NCBI GenBank assembly: GCA_033439255.1
Contig: CM065881.1
Span: 1 to 64,000 of the forward strand
DNA from: Hericium rajendrae
Taxonomy: Eukaryota; Basidiomycota; Agaricomycetes; Russulales; Hericiaceae
Length of the DNA: 64,000 bases
Reading direction: 5' to 3'
Shown: piece after piece, positions 10,213 through 21,460 of the stretch
Position numbering within the stretch: the stretch's first letter is position 1
Layout: every line of letters starts with the position of its first letter
The notes under the pieces: model-generated
Told to the model about the DNA's origin: nothing
What the model saw: only the letters and a program-made list of their open reading frames with translations
Database searches by the model: none
Program-made: the position numbers and the translations under genes

Positions 10213-11107
10213 TTGTCGACCATATCACGACCAGACATCACATTCGTAGCAGGTCACTTGGCGCAATTCAACGCGAACCCGGGCGAACGGCACTGGCGCG
10301 CCACGAAGAACGTCTTGAAGTACCTCGCAGGAACGCGCGATTTGTGTCTCGTTCTGGGAGGAACGGACCCGGACCGTGACATCCTCGTTGGCTATTCGGA
10401 CTCGGATTGGGCGCGCGACGTCGATAGCTGGAAATCCGTCGCCGGATTTGTCTTCCAGATGGGTACTGCGACAATTTCTTGGTCTTCGAAGAAGCAGCCG
10501 ACCGTCGCTGATTCGTCGACCGCCGGCGAGTACATGGCGCTATCGTACGCGGGGAAGGAGGCCGTCTGGCTGTGGCGATTGCTGACGGATATCGGGCTTG
10601 TCCAAGACGGATTGTCGACGACGCTCTTCGTCGACAACATGGGCGCGATGTTCCTGTCGAAGGAGGTGCGCTTCCACCCGCGGTCGAAGCACATCGACAT
10701 CAAGTATCACTGGATAAGGGAACGAGTTGAAGACGGTACCTTTCTAATCACTCACTGCCCGACATCCTTGATGATTGCGGACGGATTCACAAAGCCGTTG
10801 TCAAGTAAGCAATTCACAGACTTTGTTGATAATCTCGGACTCGAGTTCCTAGATTGAGGGGGGGTGTTAGAGACACAATCTAGAGTCTACGATCCTTCAT
10901 TATCTTTTCGTTACGATTACAGTAGCTTACCTAATCACGCGCCGTACACACGATGCACATACGACTTCCCCGCTTTCCCTCAGTCCTTCATGATATCGGA
11001 CTGAGGGTGAGTACGCTCCTTTATACGCTATTCACTATATGATTCTAATCTACCTGTAGGATACTCTGTATCCATTTCTCTAGCGTCCGACACATTCGCT
11101 CCTAACA
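10213..11107 (+). mobile_element. Ty1/copia-type LTR retrotransposon, 3' remnant
   Basis: The remnant holds the RNase H end of a copia-type polyprotein (10213-10857): SRPDITFVAGHLAQF, the YSDSDWARD core, the KKQPTVADSSTAGEY segment and SKHIDIKYHWIRE. A G-rich polypurine tract follows, then one LTR at 10865-11107 (243 bp) with TGTTAG...CTAACA ends. Gag, protease, integrase and most of the reverse transcriptase are absent, so the element is a broken fossil. No second LTR was found upstream within the window. Confidence 0.9.
10865..11107 (+). repeat. Single LTR of the copia remnant
   Basis: Bounded by TGTTAG and CTAACA. Inside is a 10-bp inverted repeat (CCCTCAGTCC at 10977-10986 with GGACTGAGGG at 10998-11007). 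A very similar stem (CCCTCAGTC/GACTGAGGG) occurs at 11185-11215, just outside the LTR. Confidence 0.75.
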
Positions 11108-11373
11108 ATATGTACCTGTAGAATACAAGCAAATACTACAGGTACTGTGAGTAAGAGATCTGGCAATAGAGACGGAAAGACTCACCCTCAGTCATTGCAC
11201 ATACAAGACTGAGGGAAAGAGAGCCACAGCACGTGTACCTGTTATATTACTACCACGCGATGCTCGCATTGCCCGCTCTTAGGACATCTTATGTCTGACA
11301 TTTGCAATTCCTTGACATTAAGGTCGTTAGTTACAGGGATGATTAGGATAAGAAGGAAGAAAAAGAAACGAAC

Positions 11374-13572
11374 CTAGGCTACGTCAGCAAGGAATTCTTT
11401 AAGGTCATCAAAATACAAATTAGCATCGGGGAACTCCTCCTTGACAAGCTCCCAGACCCACTCGAAGAGAGTAGCGAAAGTGATGTCAGAGCCATCCGTC
11501 CCCTTATTTGTCCCACCTGTGAGCAAAGCAACAAACTCGCCGAAGGCGGAGACGATGAGAGATCCAGAATCACCTCCTTTGGAGAAGGTGCCGGAGTTGT
11601 GCTCGTGAGAAAGGATGGGCACCTCGAGCAACTCCACATTGCCGGGGGTGAAGTACTTGCGGACGAAGGACATAAACCTAGTGAGCGTGCCGACGGTGGT
11701 GTTGGTAATGAAGCCGCGCTTGAGAACACGACGAATGCGATCGCCTTGGAGGTTCAAGGTGTTGGGGTTGTTGACCTGATCAGCGGTGAGCATGCCTCTG
11801 AGAGTAAGGAGACCATCGTCGGGGTACTTGAACTCCGATGGGACATCATTACGTTCGTACATCAAGGCTTTGAACTTCAAACGGGACAACTCCGGACCTG
11901 GAAGAGAGACGTACATTTCAGATCAGTGACATTCAATGAAAATAGACTAGCACCGCACCAAGGCTCAGAACGTTGCCGATCATGTGCTTAAACTTGTCCT
12001 TGTACAATTCAATAACGCATAAGTCGTGGGTATAGCGGTGAGGAGCAACACCGGCACCGACGGGGGGAGCCCAGCGGACAAACCCAATAACTCGGTCCTT
12101 GGGCTTGCTCCAGCTCTTCTTGATGTCGACAAAGAATTTCTTCAGACTGTCGATCTTGGTGCGCATCTTGGCAAGCTCGGCCTCGTTCTCGTCCAGCTTG
12201 GTCTGCGACTCTTCGACGTTGTATCCATCCTGCACCCTAGTTCTGAGCATGTTGATTTTCTTCTCGAGAGATTTGACCGAGTCAATGTGCGTGCCAATAA
12301 GGGCCTGGATGGAGGCCAGATAGTTTGTGAATGCGGGCGCACCCATCACAAGGACCTCCTTCTTGGGTACAGATTCTGACGAGGGGCTAGAGTCAGAAAA
12401 GCTCTTGGATTCTCAAGGGTGTCAAGTAAAAATATACCGTGGTACCTATATAACTCGTTGTCCCCGTCGTGCAAGAAGACGTTGTGACGGACAGTGATGG
12501 CATAGAGCTTGTCGCCGACGCGGAAATAGGGACCAAAAGTGCCCTGCATAGTAGTCTTACGGCCAGCGATGGGAAGACTGAGGGGAACAGAGACATTATC
12601 GATGACGTCCTTAAGAGGGTCACCGTCTTCAACGGGGCTGAAAAGGGCTGGACCATGACCGGAAAAGGTCTTGCAGACCGATTCACGATAGGCGATGTCG
12701 ATGTTCTGGACCTGGAGCGAGTCGAGGAAGGCATGGATGTCCTTGGATGACTCGTGCGCAACGGCGCCGGTGAGAGTCTCAGGCAAGACGCCAATCCAGA
12801 TGGTAGGGTTGGTATAGTAACGTTCTCCGTCCTCGACGGGCTGGATGGGTGGGATATCATCGTAGCTGACGTCTTCGTCTTCCTCATCGTCGTCGCCTTC
12901 GTCGTCATCCTCCTCCTCCTCGATCTCCTGGTCCTCCTTCTTGTTAAGCCACGTGAAACGAACGAAATCGACAGATGAGACTCTAATGTTCCTTTGGTTG
13001 AGTAACTCCACAACCTTAGAACGAACGTTAGTCAAGAAATTGTTGCATAACGAGAAGGCCACGCACCTTGTCGCGAACCATGTCCCACCGTCCATTTTGA
13101 CCGAACTCGTGACTATCTGGAACGGCAATAACCCTCATGAGGCGCCTGTATGCCTCAGGGCCATCGGGTTCCTCGAATTTGTCGTCAGAGGTCCTATAAA
13201 TGAGCTTGGGCCCGCGTCCCTTTGGACCCACACCGGCATAGTAGAGATTCGCCTCAATCTTCGGAACTTCGTAGGGGGTGGATTCAACGGTGGTGGCACT
13301 AGAGACGCTGTCGTCGCTAGACCACAAGTCATCTTCATCAAAGTCACCGCTCTCATCGGAGGATAAGGCGGCGAGCTCGCGTGCTTTTTCGGAGCACTGA
13401 TGATCGAACGCTGGAGTGTTGACGTATTCCTCGAGGGTGGGCTCGATGGGAACCTCAACGTCGCCCGCTAAGTAAAGAATACGAGTAGATTAGTACAGAC
13501 GAAGAGACCAAAACGGAAAAAACAAAACTCGCTGCTGGGGTTGAGGGGATCGTTTTCGATTGGGGCAGACAT
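11374..13572 (-). CDS. PA-clan (trypsin-like) serine protease-like protein, left copy
   Basis: Minus-strand gene of at least five exons, starting MSAPIENDP at 13572 and ending FLADVA at 11374. Features in order: an acidic N-terminus, a Glu/Asp-rich run near 12900, a segment holding ITVRHNVF (candidate catalytic His, near 12490), a coiled-coil-like stretch (12250-12120, ESQTKLDENEAELAKM), HDLCVIEL (candidate Asp, near 12015), and SKGGDSGSLIVS (candidate Ser in the GDSGS motif, near 11560). The His-Asp-Ser order and GDSGS are those of chymotrypsin-fold proteases. The long insert between His and Asp is unusual. Proteins of this kind are known in Agaricomycetes without an assigned role, and no signal peptide is visible, so it is probably cytoplasmic. 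Head-to-head with the deaminase gene. Confidence 0.75.
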
Positions 13573-13954
13573 GGTACGTAGAGAGTCGTTTTCGAGTGAG
13601 CAAAGTTTTGATGAGCGAGTTGAGAGAAGTAAAGTGGTTTGGGGGGAAGGGAGAAAAGGTGAAGCGTCAGACGGACACCACCATATTGCCGAACCAGCGA
13701 CTTTGAATCCGACAACGGCAAGCTCCTAATCGTGATACTATCACTTGCCTCTCCCTATTACAACGTTCAGTCCCTTCGCTTGCCTTCTGCCATACCATCC
13801 TAATTATGGAGGAGGTGAATGTCTGATGCTCAATGATGTACAGGTCACTGATACTGCCTGGCACGTATTATAGGTTGGGAAGGACCGACGAAGTCGAACC
13901 TCAATCCCCTCCGACGATACACAGGCACAGTTCGACACCAGTTGCGCGCTTTTC
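13573..13954. promoter_or_regulatory. Shared divergent promoter of the protease-like and deaminase genes
   Basis: Only 382 bp separate the two start codons, which point away from each other, so both genes must be driven from here. The same arrangement recurs in the right arm (58931-59399). No unambiguous TATA box was seen for either gene. Confidence 0.6.
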
Positions 13955-15565
13955 ATGATCGACCGCATACGCAGCATGAAGAGGGTGTCGCACGAGCCTG
14001 TTTTGCACCCACGCTCTCAGAAACTGGCGATTCTTGATTGGCTCTCTCTTTTGTTCGTTCGACAACCACAGGGAGACGCTGCATCTGTGGCCATCCAGAT
14101 GGACTCGCCGAACGTGACGCTCCTCGTCGCTATAGAGAAAGGTATCCCGAACGCGGACGATCGCACCGCAGGCGATCTCGTTATGGACACCCTTCGCGAC
14201 CTGCTAGACGCACCACGGTCGAAGCCGGAGAAGATCGAAGTACTTGACAAGCTCATGTTAAAAATATCGTCGCAGCGCATCCAGCATAAGCTGCACATGC
14301 TGCAGACACTAGATCTACCCTTGGTCGAATCGTTACCTGACATTCAGCCATCTAGACTGTCGACGCATCCCACGTATCCTCTGGCGGACTTGATCTCAGC
14401 CTGGCGAGCGCGAAGGAACAGGGAGACGTCGCCTGGTCTAGTGGAGTATGCACACAGGAACGAAGAGCGCTGCCCACACGCAACGTCTGCACTCCAGGAA
14501 TGCATCACCAAGATCTTCGAACTCAATGCGCAGCCAGATGTACCCCTGTTCCCCGTAGAAACCGAGGAGCAGCTTTTCGAATCTGTCTCCACATTTCGGC
14601 GCATGTCATCATTCGTGAATCTTGTTTTATCCTCCACCTTCATTGCCACTGCCACAACAGCCCCAGGGAAGCACGGAGGCGCGTCCAGCCCAGAATGCAT
14701 TTTTCTGAAGAGATTCCAGAGGCGCCTTCGGCGCGTCAGCCAGTACCACACTCAGGCCCTGATGTTCGTCGAAAGAGGTGTGGTCTTGCTCGAAAGCGCA
14801 CTTCGGGCACATCCCCACACTGGCCTCCGTCGCGATATGGAGATTCGTTGGGTCGCGAACGAGCTGGCGATGCCACGGGGCCATGGCGTCCAGTACGAAA
14901 TCTTTCGCACACCGGACCTTGTGATAGACCGCGCTCTAGAGACCGCTGATGTGTCGTATTTCGGACGCAATTTCGACAGGGACTTAGCAAAGCAACTCAT
15001 CGAGACATCGAGCGTGAAGCAAGTTCTCCATGACGCGTGCAGCGCGTCGGTGGCACCGATCATAACTCATCTCCACGCGGAGCTGCAGCTCATCACATAC
15101 CTGCTCGAGCGCGATATCGCCGTTTACCCTAGCCGCGGTGACGAGAGCTTCATCGGAACCAGCAAGCTGTCTTGCGAAGCCTGTGACACGTACCTCAAGG
15201 AACTGCAATCTCGCCGACCCTTGCCCAGGTGGAAGTTATCTGGGACCTCGGAGAAGGTGCAGCCTACGTGGGCCCTTCCGGATGGGCCAATTGGGAGGGA
15301 TGTAGCGCGGAGGATCCAGGATGACTGTCGACATATGCTCCTGAACGAACTCGATAGGCAACTCAAGGTTCAGAGGTCTAAAGAATATTCCCAGACATAT
15401 CTCGCGGAGCATCCTTTTCTGTCTGGACATCCAGCCCCCCTTTCCTATGGTGGCGCCGTCTATCCTTTTCTGTCTGCACATCCGGCCCCCCAATTCTATG
15501 ATGGCACCGTCAGTCCTTCTGAGGAGGCTAGCGAAGATACTGATAGCGAAGATAGTGATTATTAG
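13955..15565 (+). CDS. OTT_1508-like deaminase family protein, left copy (intact, 536 aa)
   Basis: Single uninterrupted frame. The C-terminal half carries the zinc-deaminase signature: HAE at residues 374-376 (within THLHAELQLITYL) and SCEAC with cysteines 407 and 410. The spacing of about 31 residues and the CxxC fit the cytidine-deaminase fold, and HAELQL...SCEAC is the form seen in the fungal OTT_1508-like group. That group is related to deaminase domains of bacterial toxin systems, and its fungal substrate is not established. The N-terminal 300 residues are helical with no named domain. Near the C-terminus a 17-18 residue unit repeats twice (PFLSGHPAP, PFLSAHPAP), followed by an acidic Ser/Asp tail. 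Starting at the first ATG (MIDRIRSMKRV) leaves a compact divergent promoter. Confidence 0.85.
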   Translation: MIDRIRSMKRVSHEPVLHPRSQKLAILDWLSLLFVRQPQGDAASVAIQMDSPNVTLLVAIEKGIPNADDRTAGDLVMDTLRDLLDAPRSKPEKIEVLDKLMLKISSQRIQHKLHMLQTLDLPLVESLPDIQPSRLSTHPTYPLADLISAWRARRNRETSPGLVEYAHRNEERCPHATSALQECITKIFELNAQPDVPLFPVETEEQLFESVSTFRRMSSFVNLVLSSTFIATATTAPGKHGGASSPECIFLKRFQRRLRRVSQYHTQALMFVERGVVLLESALRAHPHTGLRRDMEIRWVANELAMPRGHGVQYEIFRTPDLVIDRALETADVSYFGRNFDRDLAKQLIETSSVKQVLHDACSASVAPIITHLHAELQLITYLLERDIAVYPSRGDESFIGTSKLSCEACDTYLKELQSRRPLPRWKLSGTSEKVQPTWALPDGPIGRDVARRIQDDCRHMLLNELDRQLKVQRSKEYSQTYLAEHPFLSGHPAPLSYGGAVYPFLSAHPAPQFYDGTVSPSEEASEDTDSEDSDY

Positions 15566-15654
15566 GATGGGGCGCGAATTACGGGGCGCGGCGGGACTCG
15601 GTCTGACTCGGTCTCTTTTTTCCCTATTCAAGTTTGCGTTTTTAAGTACCAACT

Positions 15655-15800
15655 AGTACTAGTGTCTGTATATCACTCCATACATTTGATGGCGGACGCC
15701 GTGTATATCATTCACAGAGGGTATCTCATCAGGAAATACCTCCCAAACTTAATCAGTGACAATTGGAGAGTCGGAGACACTGCTGCGCTGTTACAAGAGG
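15655..15800 (+). repeat. R repeat, partial copy in left arm
   Basis: Contains TAGTACTAGTGTCTGTATA, GGCGGACGCC, TATCATTCACAGAGGGTAT and ACAATTGGAGAGTCGGAGAC. This matches 24430-24570 and, in reverse, 57150-57262. It replaces the last codons of the adjacent IBtk tail copy. Confidence 0.75.
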
Positions 15801-15804
15801 AATT

Positions 15805-16925
15805 AAGACGGTGCTTTGAGACTTCTGCTCGGGCGCGGCTTGCGGGGCCGCCCTGCCTGTCTGCTGGTGTACTCGTCACCTTCTTCTCTGCTGGGCCCTT
15901 CGTCTTGAGCTTCGGCTCAGACTTCGTCTTCGTCGCCCGCTGCGGCTGCTGCGGCTTCGCAGGCACCGCAGCCATGCCCCACTCCTCCAGTTGGATACGT
16001 TCTTCCTCTGCCGCCCACCATTTCAAGATCACCTCTTCCTCGCGGCGCAACTGTTCCTCAGCCTGGATCTCCATCAGCGAGCGCACGTCTTTGGTCGAGG
16101 CGTTGTCTTGCTGTTCCTGCGCGTGCTGGATTGCCACGAACGACGGGGCTGGCCCCGATGGTTGGACGACAGGTTGTACGTGGGGGAGGTCCACATGCTG
16201 CCCGAGCTCCTGTACGACAGGTCAACATTGTCATCAAAATATATGATAAGAGATACGTACGCTACGTGCCGTGTCGATGGTGTGCCATGCTTCGAGGGAC
16301 TCTGCTTCGCCGGTATGATAACAGGACCAAGCCCAGGATGCGGCGGCGGCGGCGGAGCGCTGGTGCTCGCATTCTGACGACCGACAGACGGGGAAGGCTG
16401 CACGGGCTTGACTCGAGGTGTTGCAGGAGCGGATGGAACCCCTACAACAGGAAACTCTGCCCGCTGAGTTGGGGACGTTGTCGTAGCGACTGGTACTACC
16501 ACTTGCGAACGCCAGGACCCGATGAGCCTTGGCGAGAGATCCTGAAGGGCGCTGCACTGGGATGTTGATGCTCTGCGTCTGCAGCCTGTCCCTGGATGGC
16601 TGTTTCGGAAGGGAGGGCGAACCGCGAGCTTGCTTGCTCCGGCTTCCGCCAGGATGATCTTCATGTCGACCCTGAATAACATCAATAACTATGAAAGATT
16701 CCGTGTAAAATCAGCAACTCACCTGGGCGCACACGTGGTCTTCCTCCAAGGACTACCCTGGAGCACGCTGTCGGGAGCACTCGCGTCGCCACCAGGAGTG
16801 TCCAAGTTCAACGCAGGTACATCATCCATGACAAACAGATCATCGCCGGACAGAGTAAGCTGCGACGCCCGCGAGGATAGATTGAGTCTGACAGTCGGAC
16901 TCGTAATTGGCGACGACGGGATCGA
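15805..16925 (-). pseudogene. Stray IBtk C-terminal copy joined to the eRF3 fragment, left arm
   Basis: Minus-strand pieces match the C-terminus of the IBtk-like gene at 44589-49425: SGDDLFVMDDVPALNLDT near 16830, VDMKIILAEAGASKLAV near 16660, PSFVAIQHAQEQQ near 16140 and EIQAEEQLRREEEVILKWW near 16060. Reading frames shift between pieces, and the final residues are lost into the R repeat. The copy has no BTB domain and no start of its own; it follows directly on the eRF3 fragment. It is the most diverged of the four tail copies in the window and is most likely non-functional. Confidence 0.8.
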
Positions 16926-18402
16926 AGGTTGAGCACAAAACCCTGGCTGAGGCCCTCGTCGTCGACTCCGCGTAGCCGGATGCGCACATTATGCCGGACA
17001 CGGCCATATTCACCTCGTCCTCCATCTCATCCTCCATCTCGTTGTACATCGCTGCGACCTCGACTAACACCCTGTTCGGCATGAGGATGAGCGAATCGCC
17101 TTTCCGGACGTGGCCTGATTCGACCTTGCCGACGGCGACTGTGCCGAGGTCTTTGTATTTCTCGGAGATGGGCATCATCAGCGGGACCATCATTTTGCGG
17201 TCGACCATGGGCATCTGGTCGAGGTGTTCCAGAGGGACGGGCCGCTGCGCAAGGATGAGCCGCGGAATGTAGAAGGTAATGGCTACTCACTCCCACCACG
17301 GGCACACGGACTTCGAGACGCGGTCCTTGAGGTTGGCGGCGGTTTGTGCAGAAACAGGCAACCATGTCACGTCTGACTTTAGGTTGTATCCGGCCTGGCG
17401 CACGAACGGTGACAGACGCTCCTTGATCTCCTCGTAGCATGCCTTGGACCATTCGACTGTCGGATCGTCCATCTTGTTGATCAAGATCACGATCTCGTTC
17501 ACGCCGGCCGTCTTGACCAGCATGATGTGCTCGCGCGTCTGCCCGCCCTTCTCGAACCCGGTATCGAACTCGCCCTTGCACGTAAAGATGACGAGAATCG
17601 CGACGTCCGCCTAAGCCGCGCCTGAGATCATGGATGGTACGTATGTCTTATGGCCCGGGGTATCGACGATGGTGTATCGCCGCGATGCGGTCTCAAAGTA
17701 GCCGCGCCCGACCTCGACCGTCTTGCCCTTGAAGCACTTTTGAGGTGTCGAGTCCAGCGCCCAGGATATGTACCGGCTCTCCCGTCCGGCTTCCTTGGCC
17801 TCCCCTTCGTACTTCTGCATCGTGCGCTTGTCGACCATGCCGGTCAGAGGATGTTACCGCCCATGGTGCTCTTTCCGGCATCGACATGTCCAACGAAGAT
17901 GACGCTCAGGTGCTCCTTTACTGGACAAGGCATCTGTTAAGTAGTCCTAAGATGAGGAAAGAGCACGACGCACCATCGCCGAACAGATCTTGTAAGACCG
18001 CCTCATCAGCTGCAGTCTGCACCTCATGCGCTATCGCCGCAGTGTCTGTCTTCGCTCGATTTATCGTGAACGCCTTCGGTGCCGGTGCATCAGACGATGC
18101 TCCTGATGTCGGCCCCGATGGGGCAGAAGACGCAGCAGCAGAAGAAACATTGGCGGCCGTCTTCGGAGGTGCTTTCTGGGTGGAGGCAGGTGCCGATCCA
18201 GATGCAGGCGGTGATGAGAGGAGCTGAAGGCGGCGGCGTAGGCTTCGACCCTCCGATATTGAGGCTGATCGTTGGTGGTGCTGCGGATGCCTCTTGTCTA
18301 GATGCGTTCGACGGGCTGCAGTGCAGGTTGGGCGGGTTGGGAAAGCAATTTGAAGGCCTTGCCTGGCACAAACTCGACGGCGCCAACGTTGAGCTTGCTC
18401 AT
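16926..18402 (-). pseudogene. SUP35: Truncated eRF3 (Sup35) GTPase gene, left arm
   Basis: The minus strand from ATG 18402 reads MSKLNVGAVEFVPGKAFK, a PAM2-like motif that in eRF3 binds poly(A)-binding protein. Next come pieces of the translational GTPase domain: GHVDAGKSTMGG near 17880, MVDKRTMQKYEGEAKEAG near 17835, DTPGHKTYVPSMISGAA near 17630, NKMDDPTVEWSKACYEE near 17470, and domain 2 (VGKVESGHVRKGDSLILMP) near 17100. Domain 3, which contacts eRF1, is missing, and homology jumps straight into the IBtk tail. Several frame interruptions are visible, including an early stop after the PAM2 region. The left copy also lacks about 160 bp around the junction compared with the right copy. This is clearly a dead partial copy; the working eRF3 gene must lie elsewhere. 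Confidence 0.85.
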
Positions 18403-18858
18403 GACCTCTCCTTCCGAACCCGATTTTATCTAGAAGATAAGTATCGGCGAGATCGAGGGTAAGGAGACTCTGGCGCTTGTTGCGACTCTATGTAGGTTGC
18501 GCCGCTCCACTGCTCAGTAAGCGCTCAGTGCTCGAATGCTGTCTAACCTCTTGCTCTAATTGCAGGCTCTTGCATCGCACGACATCCATTATACATCAAT
18601 CATCTAGTGCCTCTTCTTTAATAACAGAACCAGTCTCATTTCTCCAGAAAGCACAGGTCATTTCGTAGAGGACCGATATGTAAGTGATTGCTAATTCGGC
18701 ATCCTTAATAAATATCTTTAGCTGGACACGAGTTTCGCCTCGTGCTGCTGAGTTTCGGTCCTAGTATACGGTGGAGTCGCTCACAACCCACTGCCCAGCT
18801 GCACTTGCCTTCCTCCCGTCTTTGGAGTCTGATGTTCGGTCTATATTCTACCGCCAAC

Positions 18859-20976
18859 ATGCAGGATGGTACCCCCGTTACCGTGCTGGTTTATCACAAT
18901 GTGATCCAGTGGATCGACCAAGATCCGCTCCTCTGCCGCATGAAAGAAAACGACACCGTAGCTGATTTAGCAGTAAAGGTGGTAGACAGTCTAGGCCTGA
19001 AACTGTCTGTACCTGCGACAAATATTATCCTCTGGCTGGTGCGCTGAGCATCCTCGTCGTTAATGCCCATGCTAATATGCCCCACAGCCGAAGGATGTCC
19101 TAGATACCGGGACCCTGCAGTCCTCGATGCGTGCACACAAACACGACCTCGGCTCATTTTGTACCAACCTGTCATTGTATCACCTCGCAGAGCCAATCCT
19201 CCCACATGTCAGGCCCACCGAAGCTGAACGCAGTCTGGGTGCGTCGACAAAGGCCCTTGTTGCTGAAATTCAGCACCGTCCGGCTGTTGTGGTGGCAGGG
19301 CAGAATGCGAGAGTAGGTGACGAGGAGAGTGGCGATGGGGAAGAAGAGGGCAACATGGCAGCGCTCAAGAAGGGTGCGTCACCTTTGTTATTCGTAGCCA
19401 ATATGTATTCACCGCCACATCCAGAATACCAGCGGGCCATCCTTGCCGGACGCTATGCAGGCACGCCATCAAGCAACACAGAATCGGCCGCAGCCTATGC
19501 TGAACGCCAGAAGACGGTCCCGATTTATGATGGCTATCATGTCGAAGGCTATGCCCCAACAATGGCCCTTCCGGTCGAGCTGTATCATCCCATGTTCGCA
19601 AAGTTCCTTGCGGATGTCAACAAGACAGACCTTCAGCTGCCGGTGGATATCCTCCGTGGCACAGTCGAACTCAAAAATCTTCTTTCCCCGTACCCATTTC
19701 CCCTTACCGAAGCCGAAGCCGAGCCCCACCTTCGCAGGATACTTGGTACGATCTTGGGCAGAAGAGTCCTCAAGTTGGTCAACCACCGTGGAATCACCAC
19801 GGATCTCTCATTAGTCTCCAATCGGACGTCGTCACCGGTGGAGGTAGCCGTTGTCTCTCTGGTCGATCATAATTGCCAGAACTTCGGGGGCTTTATGATG
19901 GACCCTTTTATAAAGGGGCCCCTCTCGTATGAGTCAATGTGGTGTGATCCTGACGTGAGTCTGATACCTGCCTGGCCTCCGTAGATCATATTCTAATTTC
20001 GTATCCGCTCCAGCGCAATGGCATTCGCGAGCTGTGCTGCTGCCCCAGCTTCGTCCTTGGCATCACTGGATTCTCATTCGTGGTTTCAGGCTGCGTGTTG
20101 ACGTCGGGGGTCATTGCCCAGCGACTCACAAATTTGTTTTACTTGGACAACGACCGTCCCGGCAATGCCGCTCTTCTGCATGCTGCTCACATTTTTCACT
20201 CGCTTCGCCTTGCCCTTGACGATTTGGATAGGTATTATCGTGATCTTACCCCTCCATCCGAACCAAACGATGATCGCTTTTTCCCCTCCATCAACACTTA
20301 TGTCTCTGGCGGTGGTAGGCTGGTCAAGTTCAGATACGTGGAGCCACTCCGGAAGGGCATGGCGTGCGTGACCTTTCGTGCGGTTGTGGTTTCGACGGAC
20401 AAGGGTCATGCAGCTGCCGCGGGCCAGGGCAAGGCCGGGGAGGAGGAACTGCCGGAGGTTGAAGAGGGACAAGAGATCGTCGTCAAGTTTGCAGAGCAAT
20501 ACGGAGACGACGCACATCGTCTCCTGGCACGCCAGCGTCTGGCGCCAGAGCTTTACTACTGCGGTCCCATTTCATCCGATCCCAGCCTCCATTATGGCGC
20601 GCGCCGTATGGTTGTGATGGAGCACATTGAGGGCAGGATGGTGGCTGAACTCGTCGAGCAGGGGAAGCTATCTACGACTGTGCGGGCCCGCATCTCCGAG
20701 GCTGTCGAACTTCTTCACGAGAACCAGATGGTCCATGGCGATATTCGTGGAAAGAACATGATGGTTCGGGTTGAAGGGGAAGAGGAGAAGGTCAAGTTTA
20801 TAAATTTCCACTGGGCTGGTCGAGAAAACGAGGTCAGATATTCGCTGTTTTTGTCCGAGGATATCAAGTGGGCGGACGGCGTGAAGGCGTTTGCACTCAT
20901 CCTGCGTGAGCATGACCGGGAGATGCTCAAGCGACTTGTAGATGGCCTTGATGGTGCTGATGACAACACACTGTGA
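18859..20976 (+). CDS. Crinkler-like header plus kinase-fold protein, left copy
   Basis: Three exons: 18859-19044, about 19090-19950 and about 20031-20976. Exon 1 (MQDGTPVTVLVYHNVIQW, ENDTVADLAVKVVDSL) resembles the ubiquitin-like header of Crinkler-type proteins. Introns follow ILWLV and WCDPD, both with good GT and AG. The C-terminal part is kinase-like: EIVVKF (candidate ATP-binding Lys), VVMEHIEGR hinge, and HGDIRGKNMMV (catalytic loop). The metal-binding DFG/DFD position reads INFHWAG, with Asn in place of Asp, so catalysis is doubtful. The middle region has no recognised domain. Kinases with HGDIR and xxFxWAG belong to the FunK1/Crinkler-type group expanded in basidiomycetes. A cytoplasmic or nuclear location is expected, as there is no signal peptide. 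Confidence 0.7.
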
Positions 20977-21224
20977 ACATGCTTCTCTCTTATTCTCTCT
21001 CTTCGATAGTATGGTGGCCCGTTTGTCGCAGAAATAAATTGTACGAAACTTTCGACTTTTTGTACATATCTCCTGAATGTCAGAGATCTCAGAGTGAGAT
21101 CTACAGCAATTCGCGCTTCACCGCGCATCCTCCATCCTCCATCCTTCGATCGATTCGTCCTCTACCTCCCCCCGCGACGTTGGCACATGTGTTGAATAAC
21201 TTGAGACTACGGTGTTTGCATATG

Positions 21225-21300
21225 AAACTGCAGTGCACAAGTATGGTAACTTCAAATACCTGGACACTACAGGATAGGACATCGCGCTCATCGCAACATA
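21225..21300 (+). repeat. Possible relic end of the CAGT-type DNA transposon family
   Basis: TTGCATATGAAACTGCAGT at about 21213-21232 matches the terminal repeat of the element at 53056-53887 after its first few bases. The mirrored position in the right arm (about 49607-49625) carries the same sequence, so this relic is older than the duplication. Confidence 0.5.
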
Positions 21301-21460
21301 CAGCTTCTCATTTCACAATCTATACAAGATACACATACTTATTCAGATCTCACGAAAGCATAAATCTACGAAAAGCGACGCATGGTATATTCTATTCTAT
21401 CGTCCTCACGATTCATATGCATCATAGCGTATTGTTGTTAGCTGAAGGATTAGAAGAAGC

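Noticed and set aside
13680-13760. A tRNA gene (GGTTCG-like word in a conserved intergenic stretch)
   Set aside because: No A-box and B-box pair, and no cloverleaf could be drawn; the conservation is explained by the arm duplication.
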